The notes below the pieces were generated by a model. It did not search any database, was not told the DNA's origin, and worked only from the letters and a program-made list of their open reading frames with translations. From positions 1 to 64,000 of the forward strand of contig CAVPNX010000029.1 in the NCBI GenBank assembly GCA_963706885.1: a DNA stretch of 64,000 nt, in the 5' to 3' direction. Made by a program: the position numbers and the translations under genes. Positions 8,428-16,331 of this stretch are shown piece after piece (position 1 is the first letter of the stretch; each line of letters opens with the position of its first letter). This stretch comes from Prado023 sp963706885 (GTDB lineage Bacteria; Actinomycetota; Actinomycetes; S36-B12; CAIYMF01).

Positions 8428-9564
8428 TCAGGCAGCCTGAGGTCCCGGCGAATCCCCCACGGCACGGATCGCCGCTGCGGCCTCGGCCGCGCTGAGGTCC
8501 GTGGCCTGCAGCAGGTCGGAGGCGGACAGCCGGATCTGGGCGATCATCGGGGCCGTGAACAGGCCCTCGGCTGAGGCCCCGGCGCTGGTGGCGACCGCCG
8601 CGAGGACCATCTCGCGGACGGGCTCGAAGTCGGCCTCCCCGGCGATGGCCGGGCCGAGGGCTGTCGTGCCCTGCGCGAGGCTCATGAGGGCGTGTGGGAT
8701 CTCCGCAGCGACGGCGTCGTCGCGTTCGAGGGCGATCGAGGCCTGTCGTGCCAGCACCCGCAGGTTGCGCAGGGCGTTGTCCAGGTGCCCACCGGCCAGC
8801 ACGTAGGTGGCCAGGGTCTGGCGCTGCCCCCAGTACCAGGGGGAGAGCCGGACGGACTCGCGGGTGGCGTCCAGCCCGGCGTGGAAGGAGGCGAGCACCG
8901 GCGCTGTCGCGCGCAGGACCTCCAGTGCTGCGCGTGCCTCCTCGGGGTCGCGGGCGCTCAGCGCGGCAGCCACGCGCCGGTACCCCGCGGCGATCGTGTC
9001 GATCACCGGACCCGTCGCCTGCTGGGCGTGCCGGGCCGGATCGACGGGCATCACCAGCGCAGACACGAGCAGTCCGACGAATCCACCGATGAGGGCGTCG
9101 ACGACCCGACCGGTGTTCCACGGCTGGGCGGCGGTGGGTGGCGTCAGCGTCGCGATCAGGATGGCTGCGGATGAGGCCTGCATGATCAGGATCGGGCCGC
9201 CGCCGAGGAGGATCGCCGAGGTCAGTGCGATCCCGACGACGAGTCCGAGCTGCCAGACGCCCGTCCCGATCTCGGCGATGAGCAGGTCGGCGAAGAGGAT
9301 CCCGACCGCGTTGCCCACGAGGAGCTCGGCGGAGCGCCGCAGCCGGTGGGCCAGGGACACCGCGACAGTGGCGATGGCGGCGATCGGTGCGAAGAACGGC
9401 TGTTCGTGACCGACAGCCAACGCGGCGGCATAGGCCAGGGTCGCGGCCAGCGTTGCCTGCAGGATGATCCGCCAGGAGCGACGCACCTCGGCCAGGCCGT
9501 CGGCCGATCGACCGAGCGTTGCCCGACCGGCGCGGGAGAGATGGGCTGAGGGTGCGCTGTCCAT
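8428..9564 (-). CDS. FUSC / aromatic-acid exporter family membrane protein
   Basis: A 378-residue membrane protein. The N-terminal half (about 30-165) has five or six hydrophobic segments, including AATLAYAAALAVG, FAPIAAIATVAVSLAHRLRRS and VDALIGGFVGLLVSALVMPVDP. The C-terminal half is a soluble helical domain. This matches FUSC/ArAE proteins, thought to export aromatic acids or other toxic organics. A TAGGGT -10 box lies 6 nt before ATG 9564 and there is no ribosome site, so translation is probably leaderless. Its substrate is unknown. Confidence 0.85.
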   Translation of the reverse strand: MDSAPSAHLSRAGRATLGRSADGLAEVRRSWRIILQATLAATLAYAAALAVGHEQPFFAPIAAIATVAVSLAHRLRRSAELLVGNAVGILFADLLIAEIGTGVWQLGLVVGIALTSAILLGGGPILIMQASSAAILIATLTPPTAAQPWNTGRVVDALIGGFVGLLVSALVMPVDPARHAQQATGPVIDTIAAGYRRVAAALSARDPEEARAALEVLRATAPVLASFHAGLDATRESVRLSPWYWGQRQTLATYVLAGGHLDNALRNLRVLARQASIALERDDAVAAEIPHALMSLAQGTTALGPAIAGEADFEPVREMVLAAVATSAGASAEGLFTAPMIAQIRLSASDLLQATDLSAAEAAAAIRAVGDSPGPQAA

Positions 9565-9633
9565 GGCGCGACCCTAGCCGCGGCCACGTCCGGCCCTCGG
9601 TGCGCAGCATCGGCGCGGGACCTCCCCGACATG

Positions 9634-9667
9634 CGCAGGACCTCCCAGAAGACCGGGAGGTCCTGCG
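9634..9667. terminator. intrinsic hairpin after the small Cys-rich gene
   Basis: Perfect 13-bp arms CGCAGGACCTCCC (9634-9646) and GGGAGGTCCTGCG (9655-9667) with an 8-nt loop. It lies downstream of the 38-residue gene and upstream of the FUSC gene on the minus strand. There is no T-tract, which is common for actinobacterial terminators. Confidence 0.8.
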
Positions 9668-9721
9668 ACGTACGGAAGAAGGTCGTCGACGGGTCGGGTG
9701 GGTCCCGTCAGCGACGCTGGG

Positions 9722-9838
9722 TCAGCGGCAGGTGCACTGGCGCGGCTCGGGCACGCTGGCCATGACCTGGTCGACGTGGCGGCCGCAGCCGGAGTAGGTC
9801 ACCTTGCCGCATGAGCGGCAGATCGCGGGGCTGCACAT
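9722..9838 (-). CDS. 38-residue Cys-rich metal-binding-type protein
   Basis: A tiny protein with cysteines at positions 2, 7, 10, 18, 35 and 37 plus His21. The CRSCGK zinc-ribbon-like start is followed by a CGRH segment and a CTC end. Similar CRSCGK...CGxHV...CTC miniproteins are, as I recall, common but uncharacterised in Actinobacteria. ATG 9838 has AAGGAG 6 nt upstream, unlike the leaderless neighbours. Upstream lies a sigma70-type promoter with an embedded CsoR-like palindrome (9871-9888); downstream is a strong hairpin, so this is a single-gene unit. A Cu(I) or Zn(II) buffering role is inferred from the operator and the cysteines; no function is established. Confidence 0.8.
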   Translation of the reverse strand: MCSPAICRSCGKVTYSGCGRHVDQVMASVPEPRQCTCR

Positions 9839-9868
9839 GGGGGTCTCCTTCGAGTTCGTGGTGGGACC

Positions 9869-9898
9869 ACTATACCCCAGGGGGTATCCGCGGTTCAA
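9869..9898 (-). promoter_or_regulatory. promoter with CsoR-like copper operator
   Basis: On the minus strand, -35 TTGAAC (9898-9893) and -10 TATAGT (9874-9869) are separated by 18 nt. The palindrome ATACCCC-AG-GGGGTAT (9872-9887) lies in the spacer and overlaps the -10. It matches the CsoR-family consensus (TACCCC/GGGGTA). Expected regulation is repression without copper and release by Cu(I). No csoR gene is in the window. Confidence 0.8.
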
Positions 9899-9958
9899 GT
9901 CGGGACCGCCGGCTCCGTGTGCCGATCGACCGTCGCGACCGCCGCCCCTCAGGCCAAG

Positions 9959-10868
9959 TCAGCCCGGTTGGGAGATCCGGATGGGCTCCCACGGGGGTGG
10001 CGGGGCCGGGATCCTGGCCAGGGTCGAGTCGACCTCACCGAATCGCTGGCCCCCGTCACGCCAGTCGGAGTAGAACGTGGACACCTCATCGGCGCTGCGG
10101 GCCACGAAGTTCCACCACATGAACACCGGCTCCGGGAACGGCACACCGCCGAGCACCATCAACCGGGTGGGCTCCCGGGCCTCGATGTCGATCTCGGAGA
10201 GCCCGGGCGAGAGGGCGGCGATCTGGCCGGGATTGGTCGTGATCCTCGGCGACGTCGGCTCGCCGGCGACCAGCAGCGGCCCGTCCAGGGCGACGATCGC
10301 GTGCTCGAAGTCCGGGCGAAGCGCGAAAGTGGTCACGCCCGGCTGGATCGTTGCCTGCATCCCCAGCAGGTCCGTGGCGAAGGCTGCCGGCGACGTGGCG
10401 CCCAGGTAGCTCCCGGCGATGAGCGTCGCTGCTGCCCGGCCCCATTCGACGACCGGCAGGTCCGCATGGTGCTCGAACCCGGGATCCCCGTGGCGGGCCT
10501 CGTCGGGCTGCGCGACCCAGAGCTGCATCGCCCTGCAGGGTCCCCCGGTAGGTGCCGGTCTTCTCCTCGGCATGGACCACCCCACGCCCGGCAGTCATCA
10601 GGTTCACCTGGCCGGGGCGGATGAGCTGCTCCGAGCCGAGGCTGTCGCGGTGCAGCACGGCACCCTCCATGAGCCAGGTGACGGTCTGCAGCCCGGTGTG
10701 CGGGTGCGGGCCGACGTCGAGCCCAGCGGTCTCGGTGACCTCCGCCGGGCCCATGTGGTCCGCGAAGCACCACGCCCCGATGGTGCGCAGCCGCCGCCGC
10801 GGCAGCACGCGGCGCACACGCATCCGACCAACCTCGGCCGTGACCCCGTCATGGACCTCGATCGACAT
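9959..10868 (-). pseudogene. pirin family protein, broken by one frameshift
   Basis: A cupin-fold pirin (often quercetinase-like or a redox-sensing co-regulator), about 302 residues if repaired. The N-terminal half from ATG 10868 has the metal-binding GPHPHTGLQTVTWLMEG and GVVHAEEKTG. The C-terminal half lies in another frame and starts at MQLWVAQPDEARHGDPGFEHH, ending at 9959. The frames join by removing one base near 10526-10538. Each half is well conserved, so the break looks recent or is a sequencing indel. Confidence 0.8.
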
Positions 10869-10961
10869 GGGGACAGCGTCGCCCGCGCGGCCGCCGAGCG
10901 CAATTGGATCTGCGACAATCTGACCTGCGCAGGGTGCCGTCCACGTCCCCGGAAGCGCACG

Positions 10962-11034
10962 GCCCCCGTAGCTCAGGGGATAGAGCGATGGTTTCCTAAA
11001 CCACAGGCCGCAGGTTCGAATCCTGCCGGGGGCA
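10962..11034 (+). tRNA. tRNA-Arg(CCT)
   Basis: A 73-nt cloverleaf. Acceptor arms GCCCCCG (10962-10968) and CGGGGGC (11027-11033) pair fully, A is the discriminator, and the anticodon loop TTCCTAA reads CCT (codon AGG). The T arm has GGTTCGAATCC. CCA is not encoded. Confidence 0.96.
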
Positions 11035-11126
11035 CCGACGTAACACCGCAGGGCCACCGCGACCTGCCAGGGGCACCGGGGAGCGGCGCCCGGACACGCT
11101 GGGCATCCCGACGACGTCGGCCCGGC

Positions 11127-11846
11127 TCACGTCGAGACGCTGGACCCGCCCGGGCGGGAGGTGACCGCCGGGTCGCTGGGCGGCACCTTGCCACGTGAGG
11201 CGAGGGAAGTCAGGACCTCAGCGCCGAGTACCGCGAGGGCCCCGCCCAGCCCGGCCACCATCGCGAAGATGATGGCTTCCCCACTCTCGTCACCGGGGTT
11301 GTTGGCGATCCACACACCCACCCCCACGGCGACGGTGGCCAGGATCGCGAAGCACGCCAGTCGCAGTGCGTCGATCCGCGGGTGTGCGCGCCGGGCGGGA
11401 GCAAGGTCCCGGATCGCATCGGCGACGAGCCAGAGCACCAGGGCGACGAAGGTGGCCGAGACGATGACGAGCATCGCGATCGGCCCGGCGAACTCCGAAT
11501 CCGTGAAGGGCGAGACCAGAAGGCCCAGCAGTGCCGAGAGTGCGGCGATGCCCATGAACACGATCCCGGTCGAGAGCGCCCCCACAAGGCCACCGAGCAC
11601 CGCCATCCCCGAGAGGCGTCGACCGTGCATCAGCCACACCAGGAGGGGCATGACGACGACCACGGCCATGGAGAGGATGGAGGCCAAAGCTGTCGCCCAC
11701 CCCATTTCCGGTTCGGGTGTTCCCGTGGGCGTCAACAGCAGCGCGGAGAACCCGATGATCACGCTGAACGCCGCAGCCGTCATGAGCAGGGCGTCCCCGA
11801 TGAGGGAGAGCCGCTCCCGGGTGACGATCGTCTTCATCGATGCCAT
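11127..11846 (-). CDS. hypothetical multi-pass membrane protein
   Basis: 239 residues with about six hydrophobic segments, including LLMTAAAFSVIIGFSALLL, ILSMAVVVVMPLLVWLMHG, LVGALSTGIVFMGIAALSALLGLLV and IAMLVIVSATFVALVLWLVA. No catalytic or binding motif is visible. ATG 11846 has GAGGAGGTGGGGTC in front, a good ribosome site. It stands alone, divergent from the anion transporter gene. I do not recognise the family. Confidence 0.75.
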   Translation of the reverse strand: MASMKTIVTRERLSLIGDALLMTAAAFSVIIGFSALLLTPTGTPEPEMGWATALASILSMAVVVVMPLLVWLMHGRRLSGMAVLGGLVGALSTGIVFMGIAALSALLGLLVSPFTDSEFAGPIAMLVIVSATFVALVLWLVADAIRDLAPARRAHPRIDALRLACFAILATVAVGVGVWIANNPGDESGEAIIFAMVAGLGGALAVLGAEVLTSLASRGKVPPSDPAVTSRPGGSSVST

Positions 11847-12083
11847 GACCCCACCTCCTCGAGGGGGCGGGGCGCGGGGTCCCCGCCATTTCCACGTTAC
11901 GCCCAACGGGGGCTGTCAGCCATCCAGTCAGGGGGAGTCCTCCTCCTCCGCCGTCGTGATCGCCACGGGTGTGCCTGACGACCTCGCCGTGGCAGGACCC
12001 GGCATGGTGAGCTCCCATGCAGGCCCCACTCACGGGCCGGGCATGCGCCCAGTTCCCGGTGCGCGCCTGCGTAGGGTGGCAAC

Positions 12084-13424
12084 GTGCCGATGACCCTGAT
12101 CTCCGCCGCGGGGACGGCGTCGGAGCCGGTGGCCCTCGGCGGCTCCGGCTGGGTGGCGGTCGCCATCTTCGTCGGCGTGTACGTGCTGGTGGCCACCGAG
12201 AGGGTCCACCGGGTGGCCGCTGCGCTCGGTGGTGCCGGGCTGGTCCTCGCGCTCGGGATCGTGGACACCGAGGACGCGTTCTACTCCCCGGAGACCGGTA
12301 TCGACTGGGACGTCATCTTCCTGCTCCTCGGGATGATGCTCGTCGTCGGGGTTCTGCGACGGACCGGGGCATTCGAGTACCTGGCCATCCACTCGGCCAA
12401 ACTGGCCGGAGGGCGCCCGCGGAGGCTGCTGGTCCTGCTGGTCCTGGTGACGGCAGGAGCCTCGGCCCTTCTCGACAACGTCACCACCGTCCTGCTCATC
12501 GCCCCGCTGACGATCTCCGTGTGCCGCCAGCTGGGCATCCCGCCCATCCCCTTCCTGTTGGCCGAGGCGTTCGCGTCCAACATCGGGGGAGCGGCGACAC
12601 TGGTCGGGGACCCGCCGAACATCATCATCGCCAGCCGGGCGGACCTGACGTTCAACGACTTCCTGATCCACATGGCCCCGGTGATCCTGGTGGTCCTCGC
12701 GGCATTCGTCGCTCTGGCACTGTGGATGTTCCGCGCGGACCTGCGCTCGCGACCCGAGCACGCCGAGGCCCTGGCAGGGATGGACGAGCACTCGGCGATC
12801 ACGGACCGGCGGATGCTGGCTGCCTCGGTGATCGTCCTGGTCGCGATCGTGGTCGGGTTCCTCACCCAGCGACAGACAGGGCTCTCCCCTGCGGTGGTTG
12901 CGCTGCTCGGGGCAGGCGTGCTGATCCTGCTCTCGCCGCTTCGGGTCGGCGAGCTGCTCAAGGAGGTCGAGTGGGAGACGCTGGCGTTCTTCATGGGTCT
13001 GTTCGTCATCGTCGGGGCGCTGGTCCGGGTCGGCGCGCTGGAGGCCCTGGCGGCCCGGATCGCCGATCTCACGGGGGCGGCCGTGGCGCCCACGCTGATG
13101 GTCGTCCTGGGGGGCTCGGCCGTCGCCTCGGCAGTCATCGACAACATCCCCTTCGTGGCGGCGATGACCCCGGTCGTGGACTCGCTGATCGCCACGAACC
13201 CCGCCCTCGGTGCGGACGGGGCGCTGTGGTGGTCGCTGGCCCTCGGCGCGGACCTCGGCGGGAACGCCACACTGATCGGTGCCAGCGCCAACGTGGTGAT
13301 CGTCGGGGTGGCGGCCCGGTACGGCCTCGCGATCACGTTCGGCCAGTGGCTGCGCTACGGCATCCCCACAGCCGTGCTGTCCGTGGCGATCTGCGCGCCG
13401 TACCTGATCCTGCGCTACGCGTGA
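12084..13424 (+). CDS. SLC13/ArsB-type (ion transporter superfamily) permease
   Basis: 446 residues with about 11 membrane segments. Two repeats carry the family hallmarks: GASALLDNVTTVLLIAPLT followed by NIGGAATLVGDPPNIIIAS, and later AVIDNIPFVAAMTPVV followed by LGGNATLIGASANVV. These NxT/NIGG elements form the ion and substrate sites in ArsB/CitM/NhaD-like transporters. It may export arsenite or exchange Na+ or organic anions; no ars genes flank it, so the substrate is open. A TAGGGT -10 (12072-12077) lies 6 nt before GTG 12084, which fits a leaderless mRNA; ATG 12090 is an alternative start. Confidence 0.87.
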   Translation: MPMTLISAAGTASEPVALGGSGWVAVAIFVGVYVLVATERVHRVAAALGGAGLVLALGIVDTEDAFYSPETGIDWDVIFLLLGMMLVVGVLRRTGAFEYLAIHSAKLAGGRPRRLLVLLVLVTAGASALLDNVTTVLLIAPLTISVCRQLGIPPIPFLLAEAFASNIGGAATLVGDPPNIIIASRADLTFNDFLIHMAPVILVVLAAFVALALWMFRADLRSRPEHAEALAGMDEHSAITDRRMLAASVIVLVAIVVGFLTQRQTGLSPAVVALLGAGVLILLSPLRVGELLKEVEWETLAFFMGLFVIVGALVRVGALEALAARIADLTGAAVAPTLMVVLGGSAVASAVIDNIPFVAAMTPVVDSLIATNPALGADGALWWSLALGADLGGNATLIGASANVVIVGVAARYGLAITFGQWLRYGIPTAVLSVAICAPYLILRYA

Positions 13425-13500
13425 GGGCCCGGTGGTGCCAGATGGTGCTCAGCCCGGGTCAGGTACGCCGCCGCGAGGCACTCAGACGGCGGGAGCGGAC

Positions 13501-13833
13501 TCAGCGCGGCGAGTCCAGGACCGCCCGGGCCTGGGCGACGTCCTCGGCCCACACCATGACCCGCAGGCCCTCGGTCGTGTCGACCTCGCGGCAGCGGACT
13601 CCGGCTGCGGTGAGCCGGCCGGCGATCTCGTGGGATGCCCGGGCACTCGTGGGGCTGGCCACGGGGATCATCAGTCCGTACTCCTCGGCGCCGCCCTGCC
13701 GCGCGGGTGGCTCGATCAGCGACGTCCCACTCTGGCTGGCCCACCGGGCCACCAGCGCAAGCCCACCGAGGGCGGCCAGGGCGAGCAGGGGTCCGTAGAG
13801 GAACGAGTACGAGCCCCAGCTGCCCACGTTCAC
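13501..13833 (-). CDS. small membrane protein with DUF2007-like C-terminal domain
   Basis: 110 residues. One membrane segment lies at about 11-30 (FLYGPLLALAALGGLALVA). A C-terminal alpha/beta domain has YGLMIPVASP followed by AHEIAGRL-like and GLRVMVWAEDVAQARAVL segments, resembling the ferredoxin-like fold of DUF2007 'putative signal transducing' proteins. GTG 13833 is the likely start. It is convergent with the transporter gene. The role is unknown. Confidence 0.65.
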   Translation of the reverse strand: MNVGSWGSYSFLYGPLLALAALGGLALVARWASQSGTSLIEPPARQGGAEEYGLMIPVASPTSARASHEIAGRLTAAGVRCREVDTTEGLRVMVWAEDVAQARAVLDSPR

Positions 13834-13965
13834 GATTGTGCGCCGGGTTGGCCCAAGACGCGACCCGTCGGCGGGCGCCGGCGGCGGGGCCGTGGTGATC
13901 CGTTCAGGTTCGCGACCCTAGAAGGTCGTCAGGCTGCACGGATCACCGAGCTCGGCGGGGCGGAC

Positions 13966-14569
13966 TCACCCCAGGCGGCGAACCAGGGTCACGACGTCCG
14001 GGTCCGAGCCCCACCGGGTGAACCCGAGGCGCTCGTAGAACGCGATCGCCGCGGTGTTGCGCGGATCGACCCCGAGGTGCACGCCGTGGGCGCCGAGGGC
14101 TGCCAGGCGGTCGAGCAGCCAGTCCATCAGGGCGCGACCGAGCCCCTGGCCCTGGGCCTCGGGGAGCAGGTCGATGTGCAGGTGGGCGGGGTACGTTGGC
14201 GACCAGGTCGGGGTCGGGGACGGGCGGGTTGTGGATGAGCGCCACCAGGGCCTGGTCGGCAGGCGTCCGGTGGAGGCCGCCGGCGTCCAGCGGATGCAGG
14301 TCCCGGAGCGCCGGCCACCACGTGGCCTCGCAGGCGCTCAGGAACGCCCGTGTGTCCGGGGTCCCCAGGACGTACCCGAGCACGGACCCGTCCTCGTCGG
14401 TCGCCAGTGCCGCCACGGCGGGTGCCACGTGCAGGTACGGGCTGACGTAGACCTCGCCCAGCAGGTCGCCGTCGGTGTACAGGCCGGTCGCGTCCCGGCC
14501 GGCATCGCCGGTGACCAGGCAGATCCGGTGGAGCTGGGGGGCGTCAGCGGGGGTCGCGTCGCGGATCAC
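13966..14569 (-). pseudogene. GNAT family N-acetyltransferase, broken by one frameshift
   Basis: An acetyl-CoA-dependent acetyltransferase, about 201 residues when repaired. From GTG 14569 (GGGAGG 8 nt upstream) the frame gives GDAGRDATGLYTDGDLLGEVY and GYVLGTPDTRAFLSACEATWW. The other frame holds the acetyl-CoA core YPAHLHIDLLPEAQGQGLGR, then HGVHLGVDPRNTAAIAFYERL and LVRRLG with stop 13966. One base removed near 14194-14199 joins them. Without the repair the acetyl-CoA loop is lost and the protein would be dead. Confidence 0.82.
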
Positions 14570-14597
14570 GCGGCGATCCTCCCACCGCGGACATGGG

Positions 14598-14630
14598 CAG
14601 GGGCGCCCGCCACGTGGACGGACGCCCCTG
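14598..14630. terminator. intrinsic hairpin after the purine permease gene
   Basis: Perfect 8-bp arms CAGGGGCG (14598-14605) and CGCCCCTG (14623-14630) lie just past the permease stop (14647, minus strand) and before the GNAT gene. No T-tract. Confidence 0.7.
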
Positions 14631-14646
14631 GGGCGGGTGGGAGGCG

Positions 14647-16170
14647 TCAGCCGGTGATCGAGTCCAGCAGCTGGGTCACGGGATCGATCGCGAAGAACAC
14701 GACGAACGCCGCCGAGACGATCCACAGCAGTCCGGGGATCTGCCGGGTCTTGCCCGTCGTGATCTGCAGGAGCGTGTAGGTCACGATGCCGGCTCCGATG
14801 CCGTTGGCGATCGAGTAGGTGAACGGCATGACGATGATCGTGAGGAAGGCAGGGATCCCGATCGTGTAGTCGTCGAACGGGATGTGCTTGATCTGGGTCA
14901 TCATCAGGAAGCCGACGATCACCAGCGCCGGTGTGGCTGCCTCGTAGGGGATCACCGACACCAGTGGCGTGACGAACATGGCCAGCAGGAACAGGATGCC
15001 GGCCACGATCGCCGCGATGCCGGTGCGCGCGCCTTCACCGATGCCCGCCGCGCTCTCGATGTAGCTGGTGTTGCTCGACACCGACGCCATACCGCCGACG
15101 GCAGCCGCGGCCGAGTCGACGAGCAGGATCGACTCGAGGTGCGGGATGTTCTCGTCCTCATCGGTCAGCTCGGCCTCATGGGCCAGCGCGGTGACCGTGC
15201 CCATGGTGTCGAAGAAGTCCGTGAGGAGAAGGGAGAACACGAACAGCGACGCCGTGACGATGCCGACGGCGCTGAACGCCCCCACCAGCGAGAACTGGCC
15301 GAGGATGCTCAGGTCCGGCGTGCTGATCCAGGTGTCCGGGAAGCGCGGGACGTTCAACGCCCACCCGACCGGGTTGTTGGGGGTGTCCGGGTTGCCGTCG
15401 TTGAGCGGCCCGATCTCCAGCACGGCTTCGAGGACGATCGCCAGTGCGGCCGTGACCAGGATTCCGATCAGGATCGCGCCCTTCACCCGCTTGGTGACCA
15501 GCACGATCATCAGCAGCAGGCCGAACACGAACACCAGCGTGGGCCAGCCGCGCAGGGCGCCGTTGACCCCGAAGGAGATCAACGGGACACCTGGGCGCAC
15601 GATGCCGGCGTCCACGAAGCCGATCAGGGCGATGAACAGGCCGATGCCGACGCCGATCGCGTACTTGAGCGCCTCCGGGATCGCGTTGAACACCTTCACG
15701 CGCAGCCCGGTGAGCACCAGGGCGAAGATGATGATGCCCTCGAGGACCACGAGGCCCATCGCCTGCGGCCAGGTCATCAGTGGGGCGATCGTGAACGCCA
15801 GGAAGCTGTTGAGGCCCAGTCCGGCGGCGATCGCGAGGGGGAAGCGGCCGATGGCGCCCATGGAGATCGTGAGGATCCCGGCGATCAGCGCGGTGGCACC
15901 GGCCACCAGGCCGATCGAGACGACGGGGTTGTCCCCTCCGCCGATGTAGGTGCCGTTGATGTCCTGGGCGGTGCCGAGGATCAGGGGGTTCAGCACGACG
16001 ATGTAGGCCATCGTGAAGAAGGTGACCAGTCCGCCGCGGAACTCGGTGCCGAGTGTCGACCCGCGTCGGGTCAGCTCGAACCAGCGGTCCCAGGTGGGGA
16101 GGTCGGTGCGGGTGGGGGCTTCGGGGGCCAGGTCGGGGATCTCTGCCTGGTCTGTGGGGTTCGGGTTCAC
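14647..16170 (-). CDS. NCS2 family adenine/guanine/hypoxanthine permease (AzgA/PbuG type)
   Basis: A 507-residue inner-membrane purine importer. About 12 hydrophobic segments occur, with family signatures EFRGGLVTFFTMAYIVVLNP near the start, GLGLNSFLAF, the SLLLTDFFDTMGTVTAL segment and SSNTSYIESAAGIGEGARTG. The start at GTG 16170 is chosen over GTG 16203 because a TAGACT -10 box (16184-16179) lies 8 nt upstream, which implies a leaderless transcript. A terminator hairpin follows. Confidence 0.93.
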   Translation of the reverse strand: MNPNPTDQAEIPDLAPEAPTRTDLPTWDRWFELTRRGSTLGTEFRGGLVTFFTMAYIVVLNPLILGTAQDINGTYIGGGDNPVVSIGLVAGATALIAGILTISMGAIGRFPLAIAAGLGLNSFLAFTIAPLMTWPQAMGLVVLEGIIIFALVLTGLRVKVFNAIPEALKYAIGVGIGLFIALIGFVDAGIVRPGVPLISFGVNGALRGWPTLVFVFGLLLMIVLVTKRVKGAILIGILVTAALAIVLEAVLEIGPLNDGNPDTPNNPVGWALNVPRFPDTWISTPDLSILGQFSLVGAFSAVGIVTASLFVFSLLLTDFFDTMGTVTALAHEAELTDEDENIPHLESILLVDSAAAAVGGMASVSSNTSYIESAAGIGEGARTGIAAIVAGILFLLAMFVTPLVSVIPYEAATPALVIVGFLMMTQIKHIPFDDYTIGIPAFLTIIVMPFTYSIANGIGAGIVTYTLLQITTGKTRQIPGLLWIVSAAFVVFFAIDPVTQLLDSITG

Positions 16171-16331
16171 GGGCGCTGAGTCTAGGTCGGCGCGCGTGCC
16201 CACCGATTGCAGGTTGGTTACGGCCGTGTGTCGAGTCCCTCGGGGACGTCACGATCGCATGACGGGTGGCCGGCGAGGGTGCCCGTCCGTGCCGGGAACC
16301 CGTCACCGAGAGGGGCGCAGCGCCCGCGGAC

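Noticed and set aside
8069..9610. Upstream extension of the feoB frame to a 1169-residue protein
   Set aside because: It crosses feoA and the FUSC gene in the wrong frame and has no homology; feoB starts at 8068.
14593..16179. Plus-strand frame of 528 codons opposite the purine permease
   Set aside because: Asp/Gln/His-rich shadow of hydrophobic codons read backwards; no ribosome site or motif.
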